The position numbers were made by a program, and so were the translations under genes. 64,000 nucleotides of DNA from assembly GCA_041391965.1 (NCBI GenBank), contig JAWKMZ010000003.1, positions 124,001 through 188,000 of the forward strand, written 5' to 3'. Position 1 is the stretch's first letter; each line of letters starts with the position of its first letter. A model generated the notes under the pieces. It saw only the letters and a program-made list of their open reading frames with translations. It made no database searches and was not told the DNA's origin. Of the stretch, positions 53,122 through 61,522 are shown piece after piece. This DNA comes from JAWKMZ01 sp041391965 (GTDB lineage Bacteria; Bacteroidota; Bacteroidia; Flavobacteriales; Flavobacteriaceae).

Positions 53122-54015
53122 TTATGATGTGAATACATCTAAATCAGAATCATCATTAGGAATTTTTAATTTGCATCCCAATGTTTTGTTTAGTTGCTTT
53201 ATAAAATAAGACGATAATAAAGGAGATTCTTTTTCAATATTTTGATGGATAAAAAAATCTATTTCCTTAATCCCTTGCTCCTGCCACTCTTTAAGTCTTT
53301 GAACCCAATCATCCAAACGTGCATAATCACTTGAATGATTGGCACCAACATAACGCACAAAAGCAGTGGCATTGGTTAAGCGCATGTGCATCAAATCGCG
53401 TCTACCTGCAGTATCTACAATGATATTACTGATATTATGGCTTTCTAAAAGATGATACAAACGCTCCGCAATAGTTAAATCATTGTACCAATCGGTATGT
53501 CTAAATTCTATTGCTAACGGAATTTCTTTTGGCCAATTTTCAACAAAGGTTACTACTCTATCAAAATCTTTTGGAGCAAAATTATTGTGCATTTGCAAAA
53601 AGACGGTTCCGAGTTTTTCCTTAAGGTGAACCATATTAAACAAATAATCCTCTACAACAGGTTGTACGTTTATGAGTCTTTTAAAATGACTGATACTTTG
53701 CCCAAGTTTTGGAAAAAACTTAAAGGTTTCTGGTGTTTTGTCGTACCAAATTGTGTACTGATTTGCAGGAAAGTTGTTGTAAAACGTAGCATTAAGCTCA
53801 ATAGAATTAAATTGACGTGCGTAATATTCCAACTCATCTTTAGTGCCTTTTGGGTAAAACCCTTTTAAATCTGCTTTGTTCCATTTGGCGCAACCAACAT
53901 AAATGTTAGGCACAGTATCATCTTTTACTTTGTCTAACACTCCAATGGTGTCTAAATGGTCGTTTGGCAAGGTAAAATCAATATGTTCTGGATTGTCAAC
54001 ACTTCCAAATTTCAT
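53122..54015 (-). CDS. DUF72 TIM-barrel protein
   Basis: The 297-residue protein carries the DUF72 pattern: IYVGCAKWN near the start, YYARQFNSIELNATFYNNFP, FKFFPKLGQSISH, AIEFRHTDWYND and LMHMRLTNATAFVRYVGANH. These are the strand ends of a TIM barrel with conserved Glu, Arg and His. The activity is unproven, though an endonuclease-like role has been suggested for some members. The gene ends 20 bases before the thioesterase start, so they probably share a transcript. A TATCTTTG -7-like box sits at 54032-54039 on the minus strand. Confidence 0.88.
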   Translation of the reverse strand: MKFGSVDNPEHIDFTLPNDHLDTIGVLDKVKDDTVPNIYVGCAKWNKADLKGFYPKGTKDELEYYARQFNSIELNATFYNNFPANQYTIWYDKTPETFKFFPKLGQSISHFKRLINVQPVVEDYLFNMVHLKEKLGTVFLQMHNNFAPKDFDRVVTFVENWPKEIPLAIEFRHTDWYNDLTIAERLYHLLESHNISNIIVDTAGRRDLMHMRLTNATAFVRYVGANHSSDYARLDDWVQRLKEWQEQGIKEIDFFIHQNIEKESPLLSSYFIKQLNKTLGCKLKIPNDDSDLDVFTS

Positions 54016-54191
54016 TTCATTTTGTTTTAACCAAAGATACTTTATAAATGCGTTATACCATAACTGTTTTGATAGTAAAGCCCTATAATTTTATACATAA
54101 TAGCTATTTTGTTAATAAAGCAGTTAACAACATCTACCAAAGAGCGCTTGTAAGAAATTCATTATTTATATTTTTAAAAAAACTTAAAGCC

Positions 54192-54605
54192 ATGTCCAAC
54201 AGAACTAATGACCTATTACAGATTCGTCCTACAATTTCATCTGCTTTATTTTTTGACAATATGAGTTGCGACGAACGCTTTCAAAACGCTACCATACGAC
54301 CTGTTATTAAATTGCAACACGATTTATTAATCGCTGTTTTTAAAAATTATGTCTCCAAGCACAAAAATGTGTTTTATGAACTATCTTTACCCAAAAAATT
54401 AGACTATATAGAAAATGCTATCCATAAGGATATGAAATTTAGAAACTCTATAAAAGGAATGCTTATTGGCCAGTTTACTGTTGAGGAATATGCTATTTAT
54501 ATTGATAATTCTTCAGATTTAAACAAGCGAATGATGAACATTGTAAAAGAGCGTTTGGTAGATCATATCCAACTATTTGAGCCTAAGGCTGCAGGAATTA
54601 TATGA
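54192..54605 (+). CDS. Conserved flavobacterial protein of unknown function, 137 aa
   Basis: Start is the ATG at 54192 (MSNRTNDLLQIRPTIS); the frame upstream to 54048 has no matching character. The protein is soluble and mostly helical, with LFFDNMSCDERFQNATIRPVI, HKNVFYELSLPKKLDYIENA and GQFTVEEYAIYI. I know of similar proteins labelled glyoxalase, but no VOC metal ligands are visible here, so I do not use that name. It overlaps the next gene by four bases (ATGA), which marks a coupled pair. Confidence 0.75.
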   Translation: MSNRTNDLLQIRPTISSALFFDNMSCDERFQNATIRPVIKLQHDLLIAVFKNYVSKHKNVFYELSLPKKLDYIENAIHKDMKFRNSIKGMLIGQFTVEEYAIYIDNSSDLNKRMMNIVKERLVDHIQLFEPKAAGII

Positions 54606-55048
54606 AAATAAAAAGTGAGTTACTTCAGGCATGTTATGATTATGCCAACAAACGCATCAGCAATTATAAAAATGAAATTGACATCATAAAAGAGTCTATT
54701 GAAAACAATGACAAAAGTAGTGATGACGATGACGATTCTGGCAACGGAAAACTGTTTAACGATTTAGAGAAAAATTCTCAGCATTTGAATGATGCCCAAA
54801 AAATGTTAGATAGTTTAAAAGCAATCAGCCCAAAAATGGTTTCAGACACTGTGGTTTTGGGAAGTCTTGTAAAAACAACGTCCAATCATTTTTTTATCTC
54901 TATAAGTGCTGGAAAAGTTGAGGTTGAAGGCCTAAGTGCGTTTGCTATTTCAATGAGCTCTCCTATTGGAATGTTGCTAAAAAATAAACGCAAAGGTGAT
55001 GTTGTTGATTTTAACGGAAATACCTTTACAATTACTGAAGTTATATAA
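54602..55048 (+). CDS. GreA/GreB C-terminal-like domain protein
   Basis: The 148-residue protein has an N-terminal helical hairpin (about 1-75) broken by an acidic patch (KSSDDDDDSGNG). The C-terminal beta domain ends SPIGMLLKNKRKGDVVDFNG, the SPIG-x-x-L block of the FKBP-like domain of GreA, GreB and Rnk. Gre factors act in the RNA polymerase secondary channel using two acidic residues at the coiled-coil tip. The acidic patch here lies in a comparable place. Whether it binds polymerase is inference. It is coupled to the gene upstream and overlaps the convergent DUF2461 gene by eight bases. Confidence 0.72.
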   Translation: MKIKSELLQACYDYANKRISNYKNEIDIIKESIENNDKSSDDDDDSGNGKLFNDLEKNSQHLNDAQKMLDSLKAISPKMVSDTVVLGSLVKTTSNHFFISISAGKVEVEGLSAFAISMSSPIGMLLKNKRKGDVVDFNGNTFTITEVI

Positions 55049-55718
55049 GTGGTTCGCCATTAATGTTAGTGGTTAACACATCGCTCATATAATCAAAATA
55101 AGGTCGAATGGCTTTAAACGCTATATTTACATCTTCCAAAAAACTATCAGAAATTATCTGTTTGTCCGTATATTTTTTGGTAAAAATGTATTGCTTTTTA
55201 CGTATCAAGTCAATCGCTGGATGATCTTTATCAAACCCTTTTGGAGCCGTTTTTAACTCGTCTCCAACAAAATTTCCCCAAATATTTTTAAAGGTTTTGT
55301 GGTTAATGATAGAACGGATTTCTTCGTCATCCATTTCAAACTCTTTTCGGATGCGGAATAAATCGTTTTTGGATGGTTCCCAAAAACCAGCTGCTATAAA
55401 CGATTGGTCATTAGGTTGAATATGCAAATAATATCCACCTCGCAATTGTGGTTTTTTTCTGTGATAAGCACCTCCAAAATGGGTTTTATAAGGTGCTTTA
55501 TTGGCAGAAAAACGCACATCTCTATAAATTCTAAATAATTTGAATTGATCGACTTCATCGTGCTTTTTTAATAGCTCAAATAAGGTAGTATATGCCAATT
55601 TTACTTTGACTTCAATAGCTTTAAATTCTTTTTTGTGTTCATTAAACCAATCTCTGTCATTATTTTTTTCAAGGGTTGTAAAAAATGATAAAGTTTCAGA
55701 AGGAATTGTCATAGTCAT
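55041..55718 (-). CDS. DUF2461 (TIGR02453-type) protein
   Basis: The 225-residue protein starts TIPSETLSFFTTLEKNNDRDWF and continues with FNEHKKEFKAIE, FRIYRDVRFSANKAPYKTHFG and GGYYLHIQPNDQSFIAAGFW. These are the hallmark blocks of this family, found across bacteria and fungi. Its biochemical role is unknown. The ATG at 55718 is preferred over a TTG two codons upstream; the ATG at 55712 is also possible. Confidence 0.9.
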   Translation of the reverse strand: MTMTIPSETLSFFTTLEKNNDRDWFNEHKKEFKAIEVKVKLAYTTLFELLKKHDEVDQFKLFRIYRDVRFSANKAPYKTHFGGAYHRKKPQLRGGYYLHIQPNDQSFIAAGFWEPSKNDLFRIRKEFEMDDEEIRSIINHKTFKNIWGNFVGDELKTAPKGFDKDHPAIDLIRKKQYIFTKKYTDKQIISDSFLEDVNIAFKAIRPYFDYMSDVLTTNINGEPLI

Positions 55719-55736
55719 AATCAATATTTTGGGTGT

Positions 55737-56801
55737 TTAAAGCCACTTTTTCTTTCTGAAATAAAGTAGCATAAAAATAAACATGATAATCATTGCAGCC
55801 CAAAGTATATAATAGCTGTATTGATAATGAAGTTCAGGAATGTTGTCAAAATTCATACCATAAATACCAGCAATAAAGGTCAATGGGATAAAAATGGTAG
55901 CAATAATAGTCAATACTTTCATGACCTCATTCATTTTATTACTAATAATGGACATGTGCATATCCATTAAACTCCAAATCATTTCACGATACAAATCAAT
56001 ACTTTCATTAACTTGTACAATGTGGTCATACAAATCTCTAAGATAACTATGTGTTTTTGGGTCAATAATTTTGCATTCGGTTTTTTCTAAACGATTGATA
56101 ACTTCTCTAAGCGGAAAAATGGAGCGTCTTATTTTTAATACTTCGCGTTTTAGTGCTTGTATGCTGCTTGCATTGGTATCAGTATCAGCATCAAAAATAG
56201 AATCTTCAAGGTCTTCAATTCTATCGCCAAACGCTTCGATAATACTCAAATAATTATCTACAACTGCATCAATAATGGCATACATCAAATAATCTGACCC
56301 TAACCCTCTTATACGTCCTTTTGAGGTAGCAATTCGATCTCTTAATTCATTAAAAACGTCACCATCAGCTTCTTGAAAGGTCAAAACAAAATCATCTCCA
56401 ACCACCAAACTTAACTGCTCATAGATAAGTTCATCATCGTCTTTAAAATACAGCATTTTAAGAACAATAAATAGATAATCATCAAACTCATCAATTTTTG
56501 GTCTGTGATTGGTGTTTACAATATCTTCTAAAGTGAGTGGATGCAAATTGTAGTGCGTTCCAAGCTTTTCAATTTCATCTACATTATTGAGTCCGTTGAT
56601 ATTAATCCATGTAATGTGATCTGTTCCTTTAAAATTAAAAGCATCTTCAACATGTTTTGATTCTAATTTTTTATAAGTGTCTTTATTGTAATTGATGATG
56701 TCTATTGCTGTATATGCCGACTGTTTTTTGCCTTTATATGCGATAGTTCCTGGTGGAAGATTTTGTGTTTTATAAGATTTTTTTTTCTTTTTTACTTTCA
56801 T
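55737..56801 (-). CDS. corA: CorA-family Mg2+/Co2+ channel
   Basis: The 354-residue protein has a soluble N-terminal funnel domain and two C-terminal helices. The pore signature YGMNFDNIPE follows the first helix (TIIATIFIPLTFIAGI), and the basic tail ends YFRKKKWL. It forms a pentameric divalent-cation channel. The start is the ATG at 56801, because the frame's TTG nine bases earlier is weaker. It precedes the DUF2461 gene by 18 bases on the same strand. Confidence 0.94.
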   Translation of the reverse strand: MKVKKKKKSYKTQNLPPGTIAYKGKKQSAYTAIDIINYNKDTYKKLESKHVEDAFNFKGTDHITWININGLNNVDEIEKLGTHYNLHPLTLEDIVNTNHRPKIDEFDDYLFIVLKMLYFKDDDELIYEQLSLVVGDDFVLTFQEADGDVFNELRDRIATSKGRIRGLGSDYLMYAIIDAVVDNYLSIIEAFGDRIEDLEDSIFDADTDTNASSIQALKREVLKIRRSIFPLREVINRLEKTECKIIDPKTHSYLRDLYDHIVQVNESIDLYREMIWSLMDMHMSIISNKMNEVMKVLTIIATIFIPLTFIAGIYGMNFDNIPELHYQYSYYILWAAMIIMFIFMLLYFRKKKWL

Positions 56802-56946
56802 GGATTTCAATTTAAAACACTCAAGTGAACTTTAAAAGTATAAAAACTTTTTGGCATAGCACTTATCAATTATTAAATAAATAATTACTATTACTTAAGG
56901 AGCTTTAACAGATTGTATTCATCTATTTTTGGGAATTATAATGATG

Positions 56947-56985
56947 AACTTGCATTTTCATATTATTTTCATTAATATGCAAGTT
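56947..56985. promoter_or_regulatory. 9-bp hairpin just upstream of the 74-aa gene
   Basis: AACTTGCAT and ATGCAAGTT are perfect inverted arms 21 bases apart, ending 22 bases before the ATG at 57008. It could be an operator or a leader hairpin limiting translation. Confidence 0.35.
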
Positions 56986-57007
56986 AAATCCTTCAATAAA
57001 AAAACTC

Positions 57008-57232
57008 ATGGGAAGACCACCAACAAAACCAATAAAATTTCGAGATGGTTTCTATATAGAAATACGCAATAAAGGAAAAAATACAGGAATAAAAATTCAT
57101 AGAGACTCTAAAGAACAAATGCTCAGAACCATAAAAGAGTATGAATTAACTAAGGATGTTATCATTTTAGGAGAATCTAAAAATGGAAAATGGGTCAACA
57201 AAGAACCTGTTTTGCACGTTGTTGAAGATTAG
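57008..57232 (+). CDS. Small basic protein of unknown function, 74 aa
   Basis: The protein starts MGRPPTKPIKFRDGFYIEIR and is rich in lysine, with short beta-type segments (GIKIHRDS, VIILGESKNG). The RPP-x-KP start is the kind seen in AT-hook-like or nucleic-acid-binding proteins, but no full motif is present. It is not membrane-bound or exported. It looks conserved in character, yet I cannot name a family. A hairpin stands just ahead of its start. Confidence 0.65.
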   Translation: MGRPPTKPIKFRDGFYIEIRNKGKNTGIKIHRDSKEQMLRTIKEYELTKDVIILGESKNGKWVNKEPVLHVVED

Positions 57233-57354
57233 CTGTATTGCGTTATTTGCAATAGTTTTTAGTTATTTTTATAATTAAATTAAAAAAATTCATAAATTGT
57301 TGTGCTTTTAATAATATTTTTAAAAGAAATTATTAACTAACTAAACAAAAATTT

Positions 57355-57792
57355 ATGAGTGATTTAACAAGAAACAAACCCTCTGCTGGCTTTTGGATAG
57401 CAAGTATAGCTGGATTACTTTGGAATTTAATGGGTGTAAACGCGTATTTGCAAGAAGCCTATAACACTGCCGAATTTAGATCTAATTTTAGTGAACCCTT
57501 ATTAAAAATTATGGATACCAAACCAGCTTGGGCAACTGCAGCTTTTGCTATTGCTGTTTTTGCTGGTGCTTTAGGATGTGTATTTTTATTACTTCGAAAA
57601 AAATTAGCTAAAACATTATTTATCATCTCATTATTAGGTGTTATTGTCCAATTTTCTCACGAACTTTTTATGACTAACGCCACAGATTATTACGACACTT
57701 TTGGATGGATTATGACTGTTATGATACCAGTTATCGGATTGTTTTTGATTTGGCTATCTAATAAAGCTATTTCCAAACGTTGGATAGGTTAA
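57355..57792 (+). CDS. Four-helix membrane protein, 145 aa
   Basis: The protein has four hydrophobic segments at about 12-30, 58-78, 86-104 and 115-135. Family-like sequences are FWIASIAGLLWNLMGVNAYLQ and TKPAWATAAFAIAVFAGALGC, with DYYDTFGWIMTVMIPVIG near the end. Related proteins are widespread in Bacteroidota and Proteobacteria without a known role. It is followed at once by a terminator shared with the convergent truA-like gene. Confidence 0.78.
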   Translation: MSDLTRNKPSAGFWIASIAGLLWNLMGVNAYLQEAYNTAEFRSNFSEPLLKIMDTKPAWATAAFAIAVFAGALGCVFLLLRKKLAKTLFIISLLGVIVQFSHELFMTNATDYYDTFGWIMTVMIPVIGLFLIWLSNKAISKRWIG

Positions 57793-57802
57793 TGCCAACT
57801 TG

Positions 57803-57829
57803 AAGCATCAAATTTTTGATGCTTTTTTT
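57803..57829. terminator. Intrinsic terminator
   Basis: AAGCATCAAA and TTTGATGCTT form a 9-10-bp stem with a minimal loop, followed by seven T. It lies after the membrane-protein gene and overlaps the stop codon of the convergent truA-like gene. Confidence 0.85.
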
Positions 57830-58610
57830 ATGCTTTAAACACAATACTGTTTAAAATTAATCCTGAAGCTGGAGCAATAGTATCTAAACTAAAGGTACTT
57901 GTGGCTTTTAAGCTGTTTTCTATATCTTGTAAACTGAGCTCACTTTTGCCTAATTTGACTAATGCCATCATCATCAAACGAATTTGATTGTATCCAAATC
58001 CTTCGCCTTCAACTTTGAGAATGTAAGAGTGCTTAGGAAAAAAGCTTGCTGTATATATAGTATTTTCAAAAAGCCTACAAGTTATGATAGTTCTTTCATA
58101 AATGCCATTCTCAGAAACATCAGAGCAATAAGATTTAAAATTGTGTTGTCCTTCAAACAATTGAGCCCCTTTTTTCATCAAATCAATATCTAAATCGTCT
58201 CTAAAAGTGGTCATTATAGAAGCGCAAAAAGGATGTGTTTTTTGTCCAAAAGCGAACAAATACTGATATTCTTTAATTTTAGAATCTTGAATGATGTTAA
58301 ACTCTTTTGCTACTTCAACTACAGAAATAGCTTTAATATCTTGAGGTAAATAATAATTAAATTTTTGAATAAACGTTTCACTATCAGCAAGAGGTTCTTC
58401 TAAAAATAACTCGAAAGCCGCTTCTTGTGCAGAAACCATCGCATCTGTTCGTCCTGCTCCTAAAGTTTTAAAGTTTTGTTTAGCTTCAAAAATAAAATTC
58501 AGCGTTTTATCAACCATTAGATGAACCGTTTTAAAACCTGATTGTTTTTGCCAACCATGATAGCGAAACCCTAAGTATTGAATTTTGATTAGGTAAAAAT
58601 AATGGTACAT
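57828..58610 (-). CDS. TruA-family tRNA pseudouridine synthase with variant active-site motif
   Basis: The 260-residue protein follows the TruA fold. It begins YLIKIQYLGFRYHGWQ, has the catalytic block LGAGRTDAMVSA with Asp56, and ends with the C-terminal block EGFGYNQIRLMMMALVKLG. In canonical TruA the block reads GRTDAGVHA. Here Gly is Met and His is Ser, although catalytic Asp is kept. It may be a paralogue with a different tRNA or RNA target, or the organism's TruA. It is the last gene of a run fabG - VWA protein - truA-like. Confidence 0.8.
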   Translation of the reverse strand: MYHYFYLIKIQYLGFRYHGWQKQSGFKTVHLMVDKTLNFIFEAKQNFKTLGAGRTDAMVSAQEAAFELFLEEPLADSETFIQKFNYYLPQDIKAISVVEVAKEFNIIQDSKIKEYQYLFAFGQKTHPFCASIMTTFRDDLDIDLMKKGAQLFEGQHNFKSYCSDVSENGIYERTIITCRLFENTIYTASFFPKHSYILKVEGEGFGYNQIRLMMMALVKLGKSELSLQDIENSLKATSTFSLDTIAPASGLILNSIVFKA

Positions 58611-58632
58611 AGTATTGTAGCTCGATTCTTTT

Positions 58633-60666
58633 TTAAGTTAATCCACTATATTTTCTGATAAACCATTCTGCTGATAAACTGAGTGCGATAATAGCCAATA
58701 AAAATTTCCAATCAATTAGTGGTACCACATTTTTACTGCTTTTTTGGATGATTGCAAAGCGCGAATCGTTTAACAAATCTGCCGTTAAATTTTGAGTATG
58801 ATCAATAAGATAAAGCGCACCTTGGCTGTTGTTTGCTAACGTTTTCATTTTTGCAACATTCGCATTCAAAAATTGCTGTTCCACATTATAATCCAATATT
58901 TTCAATTCGCCAGATTTGGATAGGTTGTCATTGTTGGCAGTAACTGTAAAATCATAATCACCTGCAGCCAATCCGCTTAAATCGACTTCGTAGCTATTGT
59001 TTTTTAAGATGAAAGGATAGGTTTTTGTGCTATTATCGGCTTTGTTTTTTAAAGTGATATTTAAATTAGCTGAGGCATCAAATTCGTAGTTTTTGTTAAA
59101 AAATTGAGCGGCTATTTTCACATCATCAGTGCCATTGTAAAAAGATTCATAACTAACCTCTAATCTGCTTTTTCGCTTGTTGGAACTCAAGTATTGCACC
59201 AGTTTTCCTATAAAATTATCAAAATTGGTAAATGCTTTGTCATCTAAAAAACTTTGAGCTCTCCAACGCCAAATACCTTCGCCATTTAACAAAGCTTCTC
59301 TCCTATCATTCACTTCAAAAGTTGATAGTAACGCTTCTTTAAGTTGAGTTCCATTGATAGTTTTATAAAGGATTGTTTCTGTTGGAATAGAAAATGTAGT
59401 TTCTCCAAACTCCGATTGCAAAGGCGGAAAATCATTAAAATTCAAATCATCCACAATAAAAGTTGCATAATTAGTATTTAAAGTTGGTTGAAAATCTTCC
59501 GTTTGCTTGGTAATTGTTTGTTTGTAATAAGACTGAAAACTATTCAATGCAGACCAATTGGTTTGTGTGCCAACTATGACAAATTTATTGAGTTTTAGTG
59601 TTTCAATTTCATCGTAAACTGATTTGAAGTTATTGTTTGGTTGATACAAAATAACTAATTGAAAATCATTTGGTTTGCTTAAAAATTCATTTGGAGTTAA
59701 AATACTGGCTTGACGTTGTTCGTTACTTTCAATCGCTTTTTTTAAAGCTCCTAAATCGGGATGGATAATGTCTGAAACAATAGCGACATTTGTTTTCTGG
59801 TCAATCACTTCAACCGCAAAATTTTTGACATTATTGATGGTGTTTTTTTCATTATCAATAGGAACAATTTCTACTTTATAAGTACTAATACCTACGCTGT
59901 TTGCAGGTAAAATTGCAGTTATTACCTGAGATGCGTTTGCTTTGTCAAAACTGATATTTTGAGAAAAAACAGTCACATTGCCAGAAGTAATTTTTAATTG
60001 TGTGGTAATTGTTGATTGGCCATTATAAGTTGTAATAATTTCTACTGGAAATTTATTTTTTAAATACGCATAACGGTTTGCATTGAGCTGCTCAATTTTT
60101 AAATCGGTATATTTTGCAGTATCACCCAAAACCACTGGAAACACTGGCTGTTTGTAACGCTGTGATGAAAATTCATAATCTGTTCCATAGGTTTGGTTGC
60201 CATCAGATATGAATATAGTTGGCGCAGTCGTGTTGTTATAAACTTGTGAAAGTCGGTCAAAAAGCAAAGCTGCATTAGATTGCTTTTCGTCAAAAGTTAA
60301 TGAATCTGTGGCTTTAATGTTTTTTCCAAAAGTGTAGAACTCTAAATTAAATCGTTGATTAAGAGCTTCGTTTGATTTTAAATTAGCAATTAATGCTTCA
60401 GTTTTTTTGTCTTGTTTTAAAAAAGCAACAGATTCTGAATTATCAACAGCTATAATCAGATTTGGTTTTTCATTATAATAGGTAGTTTGATCTAATTTTG
60501 GATTGATGAGCAACAGTAGTACAGAAAAAATAGTGATAAATCTTAGAAACGTCAGTGTCAGATACCGTTTTGAGCGTTTTTTTGATTTATAGATATACTG
60601 AAAAAGCGCTAATAATAGCGCTATAATTCCAGCAATGATACAATATAAAACTGTTTGTATTGACAT
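58633..60666 (-). CDS. Membrane VWA-type domain protein (BatA/CglA-like)
   Basis: The 677-residue protein has two N-terminal helices (about 4-25 and 38-58) and one near the C terminus (LIDWKFLLAIIALSLSAEWFI). Between them lies a von Willebrand A-type domain (NLIIAVDNSESV, APTIFISDGNQTYG). Beta-sandwich domains follow, and a glutamine-amidotransferase-like middle part is possible. The metal-site motif DNSES is close to the DxSxS MIDAS pattern. It should sit in the inner membrane with a periplasmic bulk. Role unknown. It is four bases from the fabG stop. Confidence 0.78.
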   Translation of the reverse strand: MSIQTVLYCIIAGIIALLLALFQYIYKSKKRSKRYLTLTFLRFITIFSVLLLLINPKLDQTTYYNEKPNLIIAVDNSESVAFLKQDKKTEALIANLKSNEALNQRFNLEFYTFGKNIKATDSLTFDEKQSNAALLFDRLSQVYNNTTAPTIFISDGNQTYGTDYEFSSQRYKQPVFPVVLGDTAKYTDLKIEQLNANRYAYLKNKFPVEIITTYNGQSTITTQLKITSGNVTVFSQNISFDKANASQVITAILPANSVGISTYKVEIVPIDNEKNTINNVKNFAVEVIDQKTNVAIVSDIIHPDLGALKKAIESNEQRQASILTPNEFLSKPNDFQLVILYQPNNNFKSVYDEIETLKLNKFVIVGTQTNWSALNSFQSYYKQTITKQTEDFQPTLNTNYATFIVDDLNFNDFPPLQSEFGETTFSIPTETILYKTINGTQLKEALLSTFEVNDRREALLNGEGIWRWRAQSFLDDKAFTNFDNFIGKLVQYLSSNKRKSRLEVSYESFYNGTDDVKIAAQFFNKNYEFDASANLNITLKNKADNSTKTYPFILKNNSYEVDLSGLAAGDYDFTVTANNDNLSKSGELKILDYNVEQQFLNANVAKMKTLANNSQGALYLIDHTQNLTADLLNDSRFAIIQKSSKNVVPLIDWKFLLAIIALSLSAEWFIRKYSGLT

Positions 60667-60669
60667 CAA

Positions 60670-61416
60670 TTAGGTTAACATGCCACCATCAACATTCAGC
60701 GTTTGTCCTGTAACATAAGCACTCATATCGCTTGCTAAAAACACGCATACGTTTGCAATATCCTCAGGAGTTCCACCGCGTTTTAAAGGAATGGCATCTC
60801 TCCAACCTTTGACGGTATTTTCATCTAATTTGGCTGTCATTTCTGTTTCAATAAATCCTGGAGCAACCACATTACTTCTAATGTTTCTTGAACCTAATTC
60901 TAAAGCCACAGATTTTGAAAACCCAATAATACCAGCTTTTGAAGCCGCATAATTGGTTTGTCCAGCATTGCCTTTAACTCCAACTACAGAACTCATATTA
61001 ATGATAGATCCTTTGCGTTGTTTGAGCATAGTCCGTTGTACAGCTTTAGTCATATTAAACACCGATTTTAAGTTGACTTCAATCACTTTATCAAAATCTT
61101 CTTCAGTAATGCGCATTAATAAATTGTCTTTAGTAATACCTGCATTATTAACCAAAATATCGATACTTCCAAATTCTTCAGCAACAGCATCAGCTAATTG
61201 TTGTGCTTGGTTAAAGTCGGCTGCATTACTTTGATAGCCTTTAGCTTTAATACCAGTAGCTTTAAGTTCGTCTTCCAATGCTTTTGCGGACTCTACAGAC
61301 GAGCTGTACGTAAATGCAACATTTGCTCCATGTTGCGCAAAAATTTGAGCAATTCCTTTTCCTATACCACGACTTGCGCCTGTAATTATTGCTGTTTTTC
61401 CTTCAAGTAATTTCAT
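60670..61416 (-). CDS. fabG: 3-oxoacyl-[acyl-carrier-protein] reductase
   Basis: FabG reduces 3-oxoacyl-ACP with NADPH in fatty-acid elongation. The 248-residue short-chain dehydrogenase has the cofactor loop TGASRGIGKG at 12-21 and the NNAG motif at 90-93. Catalytic residues are Ser142 or Ser143, Tyr156 and Lys160 (NMSSVVG, TNYAASKAG). The C terminus TGQTLNVDGGM is family-typical. It has its own promoter and leads the operon with the VWA and truA-like genes. Confidence 0.95.
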   Translation of the reverse strand: MKLLEGKTAIITGASRGIGKGIAQIFAQHGANVAFTYSSSVESAKALEDELKATGIKAKGYQSNAADFNQAQQLADAVAEEFGSIDILVNNAGITKDNLLMRITEEDFDKVIEVNLKSVFNMTKAVQRTMLKQRKGSIINMSSVVGVKGNAGQTNYAASKAGIIGFSKSVALELGSRNIRSNVVAPGFIETEMTAKLDENTVKGWRDAIPLKRGGTPEDIANVCVFLASDMSAYVTGQTLNVDGGMLT

Positions 61417-61443
61417 TTTGTTTTTTTAATGTTAGTTGACCTT

Positions 61444-61472
61444 CAAAGATAACAATTACAATGTGTACCCAA
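61444..61472 (-). promoter_or_regulatory. Promoter of fabG
   Basis: On the minus strand TTG (61470-61472) and TATCTTTG (61444-61451) are 18 bases apart, a full match to the Bacteroidota consensus. Transcription would begin about 20 bases before the fabG ATG. The promoter abuts the terminator of the gene upstream. Confidence 0.6.
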
Positions 61473-61475
61473 TAA

Positions 61476-61503
61476 AAAAACCTCACAAAGTTGTGAGGTT
61501 TTT
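61476..61503 (-). terminator. Intrinsic terminator of the M16 peptidase gene
   Basis: AAAAACCTCACAA and TTGTGAGGTTTTT form a 13-bp stem with a tiny loop. It lies 20 bases past the stop of the minus-strand peptidase gene. Confidence 0.88.
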
Positions 61504-61522
61504 AATACTATTTTTAAACAAT

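Noticed and set aside
54048..54191. N-terminal extension of the 137-aa gene
   Set aside because: The extension is hydrophobic and lysine-rich in a way unlike the rest. The ATG at 54192 with its A-rich leader is the natural start.
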